Positions 51,643-60,777 of a stretch of 64,000 nt of DNA are shown piece by piece. This DNA comes from Pseudocalidococcus azoricus BACA0444 (GTDB lineage: Bacteria > Cyanobacteriota > Cyanobacteriia > Thermosynechococcales > Thermosynechococcaceae), in the NCBI RefSeq assembly GCF_031729055.1, contig NZ_JAVMIP010000002.1, positions 248,001 to 312,000 on the forward strand, in the 5' to 3' direction. A model generated the notes under the pieces. That model worked only from the letters and a program-made list of their open reading frames with translations. It did not search any database and had not been told where the DNA came from. Positions within the stretch are counted from its first letter, which is position 1. The number at the start of each line of letters is the position of its first letter. The translations under genes and the position numbers were made by a program.

Positions 51643-53484
51643 ATGGCTCACTTTTTATTAGATACTGCTTGGCTGATCCCCAGCTATCCAATCATGGGGA
51701 TGATCCTGTCGATTTTTTGGTCTCCTGGACTAATTCGGCTGACGGGGCCGAGGCCGGCGGGTTATGCCAACCTGATATTTTCACTGCTTGCCCTGATACA
51801 TAGTCTGTTCGTCTTGCCCCAGGCCTGGCAACTTCCCCCCCAATACCTGAACTTTCCTTGGTTAAATGTGGCGGGACTAGACCTGACCTTACCCCTGGAA
51901 ATCTCGGCAGTGACGATTGGGGCCTGTGTGGTGATTACGGGCTTAAATGCCTTGGCTCAAGTCTATGCAGTCGGCTACTTGGAAATGGACTGGGGCTGGT
52001 CACGATTCTTTGCGATGCTGGCCATGTTTGAGGCGGGGATGTGTGCCTTAGTCCTCTGTAATTCCCTATTTTTTGGCTACATGATTCTAGAAATTCTTAC
52101 CTTGGGAACCTATCTTCTAGTGGGAGTTTGGTACAACCAGCCGTTAGTGGTGACTGGGGCCCGCGATGCCTTCTTAACAAAACGGGTTGGTGACCTCTTC
52201 TTGTTAATGGGGGTCTTAGCAATTTACCCCTTGGCTGGAACTTGGGATTTTAATGGCTTAGCGGCCTGGGCAAAAACGGCCAATGTGGATCCAACTTTAG
52301 CGACATTGGTGGGCTTGGGGCTTTTGGCGGGGCCGATGGGGAAATGCGCTCAGTTTCCCTTACATCTCTGGTTGGATGAGGCAATGGAGGGGCCGCTACC
52401 GAGTACGATTTTGCGGAATTCCGTAGTCGTCGCTACCGGGGCCTGGGTTTTAGTCAAATTACAACCCGTCTTAGCCTTGTCTCCGGTTGTTGTCACTGCC
52501 ACGATTGCCATTGGAGCCTTGACAGCCATTGGTGGCACCTTAATTTCCATTGCCCAAATTGATATTAAACGCTCACTGTCCTATACCGTTAGTGCCTACA
52601 TGGGCTTGATCTTCATTGCCGTGGGTACGGGCCAAACCCAGGCCGCCTTGTTGTTGATTTTGACCCATGCCTTGGCCCAGGCCCTGTTGGTGATGAGTAC
52701 TGGTTCCATTGTCTTGAACAACATTACCCAAGACTTAACCCAATTGGGAGGACTGTGGACTCGTCGGCCGATTGTGGGGATTAGCTTTTTAGTCGGTCTA
52801 GCGGGGTTAGTGGCACTCCCGCCCTTTGGTGGCTTTTGGGCCCTGTTGCAGCTTACTGATGGCCTGTGGGAGTCCCATCCGGTCTTAGTCGGGATTGTAT
52901 TAGTCGTCAATGCCCTGGCGGCCTTTGCCATGACGCGGGAATTTGGGCTGATTTTTGCCGGCAAGCCCCAACCCATGACGGAACGCTCACCGGAAAATAT
53001 CTGGTTAATTACCTTGCCGATGACGTTTGTGCTGGGAATAGTATTGCATTTGCCCTTGATTCTCCAGTCCCTTGATTTATTACCCAGTTGGGCTGTTCTC
53101 AACAAGAGTTTGGCTTTGCTGTTGATTTGGTCAACCTTGTTGGGGGCTGGCCTGGGAGCAGTGGTCTATGTTGGGCAAAGTATTCCCAAACCCATTGAAC
53201 TCCCCTGGAAAAAAGTCCAGGCCCTGTTTGCCTATGACCTTTATACGCCGCAAATCTATCGCTCCAGCATTGTTTTTGTTGTGGACTGGACTTCTCGGAT
53301 TGTGGATTGGTTTGATCGCTTCATTGTTGATGGCGTGGTCAACTTGGTGGGGATTGTATCCTTATTCGGGGGTGAAACCTTGAAATACAGCAATACCGGT
53401 CGTGGACAAGCCTATATTTTTACGATTGTGGTGGGTTTGACCGTTTTTGTGGCCTGGATTACCTGGCGACTGTTACTCCCCTAA
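51643..53484 (+). CDS. ndhF3: NDH-1MS subunit F3
   Basis: A 613-residue antiporter-like membrane subunit with about 15 helices. GPLPSTILRNSVVVATGAWV, TAIGGTLISIAQIDIKRSLSYTVSAYMG and KCAQFPLHLWLDEAMEGP are the proton-channel signature regions of NuoL/NdhF. Position first in an operon with ndhD, cupA and cupS identifies it as the F3 form of the low-CO2-inducible NDH-1MS complex, not respiratory NdhF1. The complex uses ferredoxin-linked electron flow to convert CO2 to bicarbonate in the thylakoid/cytoplasm. Confidence 0.93.
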   Translation: MAHFLLDTAWLIPSYPIMGMILSIFWSPGLIRLTGPRPAGYANLIFSLLALIHSLFVLPQAWQLPPQYLNFPWLNVAGLDLTLPLEISAVTIGACVVITGLNALAQVYAVGYLEMDWGWSRFFAMLAMFEAGMCALVLCNSLFFGYMILEILTLGTYLLVGVWYNQPLVVTGARDAFLTKRVGDLFLLMGVLAIYPLAGTWDFNGLAAWAKTANVDPTLATLVGLGLLAGPMGKCAQFPLHLWLDEAMEGPLPSTILRNSVVVATGAWVLVKLQPVLALSPVVVTATIAIGALTAIGGTLISIAQIDIKRSLSYTVSAYMGLIFIAVGTGQTQAALLLILTHALAQALLVMSTGSIVLNNITQDLTQLGGLWTRRPIVGISFLVGLAGLVALPPFGGFWALLQLTDGLWESHPVLVGIVLVVNALAAFAMTREFGLIFAGKPQPMTERSPENIWLITLPMTFVLGIVLHLPLILQSLDLLPSWAVLNKSLALLLIWSTLLGAGLGAVVYVGQSIPKPIELPWKKVQALFAYDLYTPQIYRSSIVFVVDWTSRIVDWFDRFIVDGVVNLVGIVSLFGGETLKYSNTGRGQAYIFTIVVGLTVFVAWITWRLLLP

Positions 53485-53541
53485 GCTCCCTTTGCTATCC
53501 CGATACTACACGTCTTAACTTCTGATTTGGGTTGACAAACT

Positions 53542-55065
53542 ATGTTGAGTACCTTAATTTGGTTGCCGATATTGGGGGCTTTGGCTATTCCCCTCATCCC
53601 CCTTCGCTTTCTGAAATTAGCAGCATTGACCATCAGTGGCCTGGGCCTGGCCTGGAGTTTATGGATTGCCGTGAACTTCAATCTGGCTGAGCCACTGCCG
53701 CAATTTCCGGAGTTTCTCCCTTGGTTGAATGCCTTGGGTCTGAACTATCAATTGGGGGTGGATGGTCTTTCATTGCCCTTGTTAGTCCTGAATAGTTTTT
53801 TAACCTGGATTGCTATCTACAGCAGCAAAGAACAAATTGAGCGGCCCCGGCTGTTTTACAGTCTGATTCTTTTGGTTGCGGGTGGGGTGGCCGGCGCATT
53901 TTTAGCCCAGAATTTACTGCTGTTTTTCCTCTTCTATGAAGTGGAGTTAGTCCCGTTTTATCTGCTGATCTCGATTTGGGGTGGGGAGAAGCGCAACTAT
54001 GCCGCAATTAAATTTTTGCTCTATACGGCCGTCTCTGGAGCCTTGATTTTAGCGGCTTTCCTGAGCTTAGTATGGGTGCAGGGTGCAGAGAGTTTTGCCT
54101 ATGAAGCCGCGATGGGGAACGCCTTACCGGCCTGGTTGCAGATTGTCTTGCTGGGCTTGATTTTGGTGGGGTTTGGGATCAAAATTCCCCTCGTTCCTCT
54201 CCATACTTGGCTCCCCGATACCTATGTGGCGGCTTCGACTCCAATTGCAATTTTGCTCGGGGGGGTTTTGGCAAAGTTAGGTGCTTACGGGATTTTCCGG
54301 TTTGGCTTGGGATTGTTTCCTGATGCTTGGGCAACCTTAGCCCCTGGCCTAGCTACCTGGGCAGTCGTTAGTGTTCTCTATGGGGCGACGGTGGCCATTG
54401 CCCAGAAAGATATTAAACGGATGGTGGCCTACAGTTCCATTGGGCATATGGGCTATATCTTGCTGGGTGGGGCGGCTCTAACGGATTTGAGTTTGGTTGG
54501 GGCAGTCTCCCAAATGGTGGCTCATGGGCTGATCTTGGCAATTCTGTTCCATCTCGTTGGGGTGATTGAAACTAAAGTGGGAACACGGGAACTGGATGTC
54601 CTCAATGGTTTAATGAATCCGATTCGGGGCTTGCCCTTAGTCAGTGCCTTGTTGATCCTTGGTGGTATGGCTAGTGCGGGGATCCCCGGCCTGGTCGGGT
54701 TTATTTCGGAATTTTTGGTTTTCCAAGGCAGCTATGCAATTTTCCCAGTCCAAACATTACTCTGTCTGGTCGGGACGGGCTTAACGGCAGTCTATTTTGT
54801 CATTCTCTTGAACCGCACCTGTTTTGGCAAACTGGATAACGACATCGCCTATTTTCCCAAGGTGGAGTGGAATGAGCGAGTCCCAGCCCTGATTTTAGTC
54901 TTGGTAATTTTCTATTTTGGGATTCAACCGTCTGGGTTAGTCCGTTGGCCAGAATCTACAACTGCGGCCATGATTGCGGCTGCCCCGAACTTACCCTCCG
55001 CCATCATTGCCCAGCCGCCGATTCCAACTTTGGCAGCCGATGTTCCAGATTTAATTGCCCAGTAA
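53542..55065 (+). CDS. ndhD3: NDH-1MS subunit D3
   Basis: A 507-residue NuoM/NdhD-type antiporter subunit with about 14 helices: YQLGVDGLSLPLLVLNSFLT, FFLFYEVELVPFYLLISIWG, GIKIPLVPLHTWLPDTYVAA and IAQKDIKRMVAYSSIGHMGY. The conserved Glu of helix 5 (FYEVELVP) and Lys of helix 7 region are present. It follows ndhF3 by 57 bases and precedes cupA by 42, the classical NDH-1MS order. It pairs with NdhF3 and CupA in the CO2-uptake arm. Confidence 0.93.
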   Translation: MLSTLIWLPILGALAIPLIPLRFLKLAALTISGLGLAWSLWIAVNFNLAEPLPQFPEFLPWLNALGLNYQLGVDGLSLPLLVLNSFLTWIAIYSSKEQIERPRLFYSLILLVAGGVAGAFLAQNLLLFFLFYEVELVPFYLLISIWGGEKRNYAAIKFLLYTAVSGALILAAFLSLVWVQGAESFAYEAAMGNALPAWLQIVLLGLILVGFGIKIPLVPLHTWLPDTYVAASTPIAILLGGVLAKLGAYGIFRFGLGLFPDAWATLAPGLATWAVVSVLYGATVAIAQKDIKRMVAYSSIGHMGYILLGGAALTDLSLVGAVSQMVAHGLILAILFHLVGVIETKVGTRELDVLNGLMNPIRGLPLVSALLILGGMASAGIPGLVGFISEFLVFQGSYAIFPVQTLLCLVGTGLTAVYFVILLNRTCFGKLDNDIAYFPKVEWNERVPALILVLVIFYFGIQPSGLVRWPESTTAAMIAAAPNLPSAIIAQPPIPTLAADVPDLIAQ

Positions 55066-55107
55066 ACCCAGTTGCTTCAGTAAATCCTTGCATGTGAGAA
55101 CAAGACC

Positions 55108-56409
55108 ATGACAACCGCAACCTTAAATCCACCCAACACCAAAATTCCTCCCTCCACCCATGAATTTGCCGAGGTGATCCATCGCTTAGAGGCCGGTGGC
55201 TCAATGTTGCCTGACACACCGGAAAACCTGATGCAGATCATTGGGATTTATAAAGCCTATGCCGTGCCGATGGATTTCTACTGGCGGGATTTGCTCTACA
55301 TTGCCGAGCGGGTATTTTTGAACCCCTTGCCGGCCTTTAAGTATTTCTTGCCCCAGGAATATCTGGATTTACACAATCACTATGCTGGAGATACGGCCGA
55401 TTTACGCATCTGGCGGGGGGAAGCCACAGCCCATCCGGAACTCTTGGAATTTATGGTCAGGGGGGAAATGAAACAGAACCTGCCGAAAATTTTCCATCAC
55501 CTCTGGCATGACCGGATCAACATGGAATTTGCTGAAGAATGTATGCGGGCCATGTTATGGCATCGGGGTATGGGTGGCCAGTTTGACCCCTATCTCGATA
55601 CGGATGAATACAAAGCCAATGCGGATCGGGCAATTCGGGCTTACTTCAAAGGCAATCCGTTGATGTTGGGCTTGTATAAACTCTTCCCGGATATGTTCTA
55701 TGAGCAAGTGCGGCAACTCTCCTACTACGCTAACTTGGGCCAGTTCTGGGAAATCATGGCCCCGGTCTTTTTTGAAATGTCGGATATTTACGATGAAGGC
55801 GGCTTTAAGGGCGTTCCCGATGCGATGAATTTTCTAGTCAATGGAATTTTTGCTATTGCCGGGCGGCCGATTTATCACCACGTTTATATTGATGGCGAGT
55901 GCTACGAAATTATTTCTAAGTCGAAAGGCTTTACCTGGCTTTATGAGGCGGCATTGCCCTATGTGGAAGCGGTGTTTTATCGCACCTCTCCGTTTCGGGG
56001 AACCAAATCCTACAATGCCCAGGCCTACCAAGTTCCTTCGGAGCAAAAAGACTTTCACTATGGGATTCTCTATGCGGATGTGTTTCCGGTGGGTTCGGCT
56101 GGGATTCCGCCAACGCTGTTAATGCAGGATATGCTTCACTTTTTACCGCCCTACTTATTGGACTATTACCAACAATATTGCCGGGGTGAAGACGATATGT
56201 TGATTCAGTTGGGAATTACGTTTCAGCGTTCCATGTATAACGTCACTTCAGCGGTGATCCAGGCCCTGCGGACGGCATTACTTTATCCCCTTGATGATCC
56301 AGACCCTGAGCATTTAATGGCAAACCGGATCTTCTTTGAAGCCCAAATGGATCGGTTCAAACGCCCGGAAGCCCGGTTGCGGAATGTCCAGTTCCAAGAG
56401 TATCGCTAA
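55108..56409 (+). CDS. cupA: CO2 hydration protein CupA (ChpY)
   Basis: A 433-residue peripheral subunit specific to the inducible CO2-uptake complex. Recognisable are [60 protein letters not shown] and [20 protein letters not shown]. CupA binds NdhF3/NdhD3 and is thought to carry a zinc site for vectorial hydration of CO2; His and Cys residues are abundant but the ligands cannot be named here. Third gene of the operon, 42 bases after ndhD3. Confidence 0.94.
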   Translation: MTTATLNPPNTKIPPSTHEFAEVIHRLEAGGSMLPDTPENLMQIIGIYKAYAVPMDFYWRDLLYIAERVFLNPLPAFKYFLPQEYLDLHNHYAGDTADLRIWRGEATAHPELLEFMVRGEMKQNLPKIFHHLWHDRINMEFAEECMRAMLWHRGMGGQFDPYLDTDEYKANADRAIRAYFKGNPLMLGLYKLFPDMFYEQVRQLSYYANLGQFWEIMAPVFFEMSDIYDEGGFKGVPDAMNFLVNGIFAIAGRPIYHHVYIDGECYEIISKSKGFTWLYEAALPYVEAVFYRTSPFRGTKSYNAQAYQVPSEQKDFHYGILYADVFPVGSAGIPPTLLMQDMLHFLPPYLLDYYQQYCRGEDDMLIQLGITFQRSMYNVTSAVIQALRTALLYPLDDPDPEHLMANRIFFEAQMDRFKRPEARLRNVQFQEYR

Positions 56410-56453
56410 ACTCCATCGAATTTGTGATCACATTTATCCAAGAGGAATGTCAG

Positions 56454-56876
56454 ATGGCTACGATTGTAGAAATTGCAGTCGGGAATGAGAATTTTCAAAC
56501 CCTGGTGACGGCGGTGAAGGTTGCGGATTTAGTCGATGTCCTTAACAGCCCAGGCCCGTTTACGGTGTTTGCCCCGGTGGATACAGCCTTTGCTCAGTTA
56601 CCTGGTGGGACAATTCAAACCTTGGTGCAAAATCCCCCCCAACTCGCCCGGATTCTCAAGTTTCATGTGGTGTCAGGAATTTGGAAAAAAGCGGATTTAG
56701 TTGGGGTGGATAAGTTGACTTCAGTGGAAGGCTCGGTGATTCCAATTAATGCTAGTAACGGTAAGTTTGAAGCCAAAAATGCCACGGTGATTATGCCGGA
56801 TGTGGAAGCGGATAACGGGGTGATTCATGTGATTGATCGGGTCATGCTGATGGGGATTGCGATTGGGAGACTGTAG
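56454..56876 (+). CDS. cupS: CupS, fasciclin-domain subunit of NDH-1MS
   Basis: A 140-residue protein that is a single fasciclin (FAS1) domain: [47 protein letters not shown] and [14 protein letters not shown]. CupS is the small partner of CupA in the NDH-1MS complex, and its position right after cupA supports this. Start is the ATG at 56454, with AGAGGAA about 10 bases upstream; ten additional in-frame residues upstream are not needed. Its last 21 codons have a diverged second copy at 58039-58101, beyond two accessory genes. Confidence 0.9.
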   Translation: MATIVEIAVGNENFQTLVTAVKVADLVDVLNSPGPFTVFAPVDTAFAQLPGGTIQTLVQNPPQLARILKFHVVSGIWKKADLVGVDKLTSVEGSVIPINASNGKFEAKNATVIMPDVEADNGVIHVIDRVMLMGIAIGRL

Positions 56877-56915
56877 TTTTAGGAGGCTGTTTTTCGACAA
56901 TGCTAAAATGCGGCT

Positions 56916-57386
56916 ATGAACACAGCACATCCAGACATTATCGTAGTCAGCCCTGACGGGGAATATTTAATTGTTGTTAAGGTGAAGCTTACTAATGGTA
57001 ATCACCTGCAAGATGTTGATGCACTGGAGCAACTGAAGTCGGTTATGGCCTCTTTTGGCTGTTCAAATGGCTTGCTCGTAACTGGCAATTTCATTTTTAT
57101 ACTTCGAGATTCTTTTGAAAAGTCCCACGGTGAGTCGATCTATCTAGTCGGTAAGGCTAAGTTGCCTGAATTTTTATTACCCTCTGTAGGTGAGCAATGG
57201 CAGCAGGAGCGCGCTATGGAGTTTGAGTTACGGGTGCAGCAATGGCTTGAGCATTTAAAACAACCGTCTAGCTTGCAAATGTTGCCCAAGGACTTAAGAA
57301 CACTTTTGGAAGGACACATTATCAATCGGCTCAGGTTTGGGGATATTAGGGCTGCTCGCCTGAGAGAGGTTAGGGTTGTCAGTTGA
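56916..57386 (+). CDS. restriction-endonuclease-fold-like protein, partner of PIN gene
   Basis: A 156-residue protein. The beginning HPDIIVVSPDGEYLIVVKVK has the layout of a PD-(D/E)xK fold (PDI...LIVVEVK), but the expected catalytic Glu is Lys here (VVKVK), so activity is doubtful. DALEQLKSVMASFGCSNGLLVTG fits the following helix and strand. I recall related cyanobacterial proteins with the Glu kept. The stop overlaps the TTG start of the PIN-domain gene, so the two are coupled, possibly as an antitoxin-like/toxin unit or a nuclease pair. The neighbourhood is accessory. Confidence 0.6.
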   Translation: MNTAHPDIIVVSPDGEYLIVVKVKLTNGNHLQDVDALEQLKSVMASFGCSNGLLVTGNFIFILRDSFEKSHGESIYLVGKAKLPEFLLPSVGEQWQQERAMEFELRVQQWLEHLKQPSSLQMLPKDLRTLLEGHIINRLRFGDIRAARLREVRVVS

Positions 57387-58048
57387 TTCCGCAAGCGGTT
57401 TTAGTTGAAACAAACTGGGTAGTCGATGTCACGGCCCCAGCGCATTTGCAAAGTTCACAAGCCCTAAAGTTGTTGCAACGCGCCGATGAAGGAGAATTTC
57501 AGCTATTTGTACCCGCGATATGTTTGATGGAAGCTCGCGAAACTGTACCGCGAAAATTTGCTCCTCGTGCTCAAACAGAAGATTTGCGAAAGTTTGTTAT
57601 TTGGGCCAGGGATGAAGGGCGGATCAATCTTGAAGATGAAAAGGCTGCATTTCGGGTATTTGATAAATTTGATGGATTAGTGACCAGTGAACTGACAAAG
57701 GTTTCAGAGCGTTTGGATACTTTAGCAGCACATCCAGGCCTGACTGTTTTTCCACTTTCACAGCCCATGCTCGAGCGTCAAATTTCGATTGGGGCTATGG
57801 ATATTTTCTTGAAACCCTATGATTTGGCGATTCTGGCTGCGGTATTGGTTAAAACTGAAGAATTACGACAAGAGGGACATTCATCGGTAGGCTTTTGTGA
57901 ATTAGATTCTGATCTGCAACCTTGGGACAAAATAGGTGCTTCAAAACCAGCTCTCAGTGCTCTTTATAACGAGGCTCGGATTTGGGTTTATGGTGACTTT
58001 TTAGTTGAGGCAGTCGAAAACCTTCCCGATGAATGGGTTATGGGGTGA
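57383..58048 (+). CDS. PIN-domain protein
   Basis: A 221-residue PIN-like ribonuclease candidate, longer than VapC. AVLVETNWVVDVT is the first strand and FVPAICLMEARETV has the conserved Glu. The later AIGAMDIFLKPYDLAILAAVL carries acidic residues, and SVGFCELDSDLQPWD resembles the last Asp-containing strand. The first Asp is displaced (Glu-Thr-Asn), so the active site may be altered. It begins with TTG at 57383, overlapping the upstream stop. Its own stop overlaps the start of the diverged cupS fragment. Confidence 0.65.
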   Translation: MIPQAVLVETNWVVDVTAPAHLQSSQALKLLQRADEGEFQLFVPAICLMEARETVPRKFAPRAQTEDLRKFVIWARDEGRINLEDEKAAFRVFDKFDGLVTSELTKVSERLDTLAAHPGLTVFPLSQPMLERQISIGAMDIFLKPYDLAILAAVLVKTEELRQEGHSSVGFCELDSDLQPWDKIGASKPALSALYNEARIWVYGDFLVEAVENLPDEWVMG

Positions 58049-58101
58049 TTTATGTGATTGATCGGGTAATGCTCATAGGCCTGGCAACTGCGCGGTTGTA
58101 G
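58039..58101 (+). pseudogene. diverged orphan copy of the cupS 3' end
   Basis: Aligned without gaps to 56814-56876, the last 63 bases of cupS, with about 15 mismatches (about 76% identity). The frame is kept: GVIYVIDRVMLIGLATARL and TAG, against [19 protein letters not shown] in cupS. Conservative changes suggest a diverged homologue, not a recent copy. It lies just after the PIN gene, so the two accessory genes sit between the intact cupS and this fragment. Confidence 0.7.
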
Positions 58102-58174
58102 CTAATATCAATTACTTTGAATTAATCTTATCCATTTTTCATGACTTTACTTCATGATGAGGATAAACAATTAG

Positions 58175-59119
58175 TTACTTATCATCTAGGAACAATTCAA
58201 TTAGTTCATTTTTTGAGATTTTTCCAGAAAACTCAATTCCACGTTTCTTTGCTTCTTTTTTAAGTTCAGAGATACTTCTTTGCTTCAAAAAATAGGCAAG
58301 TTTATAAGGGTCTGATGGCTCCTCAGGAGTAAAAGTAAAAATCTTATTCAGGCCCTTCAACTTAGCTGTAGTTACGTTACAGCCTAATTCTTTTAAAGGC
58401 GTGAAGTCACTCCAAAAAATGCGTTCAGGATTAGATGCAATCTGTTGAGCTAACTTTTTCAGATTAACTCTGGAGAGATTGATTTCAGGAATCGAGTCAG
58501 TCAGAGACAAATTATCTAATATATCTTTGTGTGAGGCAGTGTTAATCGGCACGGGTGTAATTTCAAAAGGTTCGGGAATTGCCTCAAAGACTTGTTCAAA
58601 AATCTTTAATTTCGCAGCAGTTAGACCAGTAACTCCAAGATTTGTCAGAGGTTTTAGGGATTTCCAGGTTTTTCGACTAGGAGCATTCAGTATCCGCTCA
58701 GTTAAAAGATTGATGTCCAAAGTAGGTATTTTATTACTAGGAGTACTTTGAAGATGTCGTAATGTTTCAATAATCGCTTCTTTATTGGCAGTACATAAAT
58801 TTGTTTTTAAGTTCTGTCCACTTAGATATACAACTTGGCTTTCAACATCTTGCTCGTTAGGAATCACAACAACCCATAAATAATTTTGTCCAGCTTGCTG
58901 CATCGCATAAAAAATATGACTATTGGCAACTACTGAATAAACTCGTGGTGACGCTTCCTTAACAATGACAGGTAGCCAATTTCTTAAACCTGGAGTTTGT
59001 AGCTTTTCTGAAAGAGGAAATATTTGGAATGCTGGTACGGTCAGTACTGAATTTTCCGGCACTTCAACACTTTCTATTGGAACTTGAATTAAATGCCCAG
59101 TATCACTAAAACTTGCCAT
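58175..59119 (-). CDS. ParB-like protein with internal repeats and C-terminal SAP/Rho-N-like motif
   Basis: A 314-residue protein. The N-terminal part (LIQVPIESVEVPENSVLTVP, LRNWLPVIVKE, YSVVANSHIFYAMQQAGQ) has the layout of the ParB N-terminal/sulfiredoxin fold. Two internal repeats follow, near 138-190 and 215-268: TERILNAPSRKTWKSLKPLT...TAAKLKIFEQVF and AQQIASNPERIFWSDFTPLK...TTAKLKGLNKIF. The end SISELKKEAKKRGIEFSGK resembles a SAP/Rho-N DNA- or RNA-binding helix pair. It lies 2 bases after the nuclease-ParA gene, so they are one operon. No classical ParB helix-turn-helix is seen. DNA is AT-rich and free of the CCAGGCC motif. Confidence 0.6.
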   Translation of the reverse strand: MASFSDTGHLIQVPIESVEVPENSVLTVPAFQIFPLSEKLQTPGLRNWLPVIVKEASPRVYSVVANSHIFYAMQQAGQNYLWVVVIPNEQDVESQVVYLSGQNLKTNLCTANKEAIIETLRHLQSTPSNKIPTLDINLLTERILNAPSRKTWKSLKPLTNLGVTGLTAAKLKIFEQVFEAIPEPFEITPVPINTASHKDILDNLSLTDSIPEINLSRVNLKKLAQQIASNPERIFWSDFTPLKELGCNVTTAKLKGLNKIFTFTPEEPSDPYKLAYFLKQRSISELKKEAKKRGIEFSGKISKNELIELFLDDK

Positions 59120-59121
59120 AT

Positions 59122-60513
59122 CTACAACTCCGTGATGACTTCTCGAATTAGGCTCTGATAAACATCTCTAGCTTTTCGATACCGAATTGGGCCCGGTACT
59201 CCGTTATCTTGCATAGCTGCATTAGCAATCTCGACATGATAGCCAAGCTCTAAGATACGTTTATTTTGAGACAAAAAACCATGATTTTCAACGTAAAAGA
59301 AGTTATTAAAAATCTGTTTATATTCTGGATTAGAGGAGATGATTTTATCTAAGAGGGATCTAAAATTCTTTGACTGAGCAGGGGTTGCATTATAGCGATT
59401 GAGTACAAGAGGTAGAAGTGCTGGCATTCCTTCATCTAGGTACATTTTCCTCATTTGTCCAACCTGTGGAAGAAACAATGTAATAACTGACTCTAAATTT
59501 TGTATTGATTCCCAATCATTATGATGAGCAGGTACGAGGAGAGCATCTAGTGATAATAATCCCACTTGCGCAAACCATCGCCAGTTTGGAGGCATATCAA
59601 CCAAAATATAGTCATAGTTTTTTGCTGCTTCCAGAAGTTTATTTCTTAAAAACTCAGGTCGAATTTGTTGCTCAATGTCGGTCTCACTATCATATAAAAA
59701 TCGAGAATCAGCAGTTATCACATCTAACTTAACTTTATTACCTCCTGAGCCTGCGCTGTATGATTGAATGATTGAATCTAGGGGAGTGATGCCCTTTAAA
59801 TAGTTCCAGACATTACCTTGATTGGTTGAAAGTTTAAGTAATTTTGTTAAGCCTCCTTGATTAGGATCAAAATCAACCAATAAAACTTTACGCTTATTTT
59901 GTGCTAACACAATACCAACATTTGAAACTGTTGTTGTTTTACCAATGCCACCCTTATTGTTATAAACCCCAATAATTGAACCGCGCTTTGGTGCTTTTAT
60001 AGATTGAAGAAACTTTTCAGCTACTTTCTCTGCTGTCTCTGAATTTAGTTCAATTAGAGGTGTTAGCGGATGAGTGATTTTATGGTCGTGCCTGAATAGT
60101 TGTATCTCCCATCCATTTGAAATCACCCCAATAGGAGTATTTTTACAGTAATTACCCAATAGCTGGGACTTTAGTTGCTTATGAACTTCCCAATACTGCT
60201 TGTGAAAATTACTTAATTGGTAGTTTGTACACTTTATCTCACAGATTATTTGTGGATTTTTTTGATTATTAAAAAATGAATTTCCATTTTCATCAACCAA
60301 CCTACAAGCAATATCAGTTTTTAGTGAAGGATGATCATTACATTTAAACTGTGTGATTCTATCAAGATGACTAAATCCAACTGTTTCTAGTAGTCTTTCA
60401 ATAATTGGAGTAACAACCTGACTTTCATCACCACTTTGTTTTTCACTGGGCCGATGATCAAGTTGAGCTTTTAGTTTTTGAAGTGACTCGGAGTTGAGCA
60501 TGGAATAATTCAT
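59122..60513 (-). CDS. ParA-type ATPase fused to an N-terminal restriction-type nuclease domain
   Basis: The start may be the ATG at 60513 or the one at 60501; a TTG-started frame reaches 60573. Residue numbers here are from that longest form. Residues about 45-190 resemble the HSDR_N domain of type I restriction enzymes: Glu50, Asp87 (LKTDIAC) and Glu112-x-Lys114 (IICEIKC) give the D...ExK set. Residues about 198-480 are a ParA/MinD ATPase: deviant Walker A NKGGIGKTT (206-214), LVDFDPNQGG (233-241) and YILVDMPPN (322-330). Typical ParA lacks the N-terminal domain. It forms an operon with the ParB-like gene. Possibilities are partition of an integrated plasmid, or DNA targeting in defence. 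Confidence 0.75.
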   Translation of the reverse strand: MNYSMLNSESLQKLKAQLDHRPSEKQSGDESQVVTPIIERLLETVGFSHLDRITQFKCNDHPSLKTDIACRLVDENGNSFFNNQKNPQIICEIKCTNYQLSNFHKQYWEVHKQLKSQLLGNYCKNTPIGVISNGWEIQLFRHDHKITHPLTPLIELNSETAEKVAEKFLQSIKAPKRGSIIGVYNNKGGIGKTTTVSNVGIVLAQNKRKVLLVDFDPNQGGLTKLLKLSTNQGNVWNYLKGITPLDSIIQSYSAGSGGNKVKLDVITADSRFLYDSETDIEQQIRPEFLRNKLLEAAKNYDYILVDMPPNWRWFAQVGLLSLDALLVPAHHNDWESIQNLESVITLFLPQVGQMRKMYLDEGMPALLPLVLNRYNATPAQSKNFRSLLDKIISSNPEYKQIFNNFFYVENHGFLSQNKRILELGYHVEIANAAMQDNGVPGPIRYRKARDVYQSLIREVITEL

Positions 60514-60637
60514 TTGCAAGACACAAATTATTTTATTGCCATTGTAGTAGTGTTTTGGTCGGTCATTCAACAAATATCAAAGATTAACAAAAAGATACAA
60601 AAATAAACATTTCAACGGAATTGTATTAATTTTTTTT

Positions 60638-60672
60638 CAATGAATAGGGCAATAACCTTATCTAATTCATTG
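60638..60672. promoter_or_regulatory. inverted repeat upstream of the nuclease-ParA gene
   Basis: CAATGAAT (60638-60645) and ATTCATTG (60665-60672) are perfect 8-base arms around a 19-base spacer that itself has AGG/CCT symmetry. It lies about 125 bases upstream of the ATG at 60513. It could be an autoregulation operator or a centromere-like (parS) site; no T-run fits a terminator for the minus strand. Function is inferred only from position. Confidence 0.4.
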
Positions 60673-60777
60673 TTCTTATGCTGTTTGTTTTCATTTGAGA
60701 ACTCCAGCTAACCTGGCAATTTCCGTTGTCACCCTTGGGGTAAGCTTTTTGGGCGATAAGACCATACACTTGCAGTA

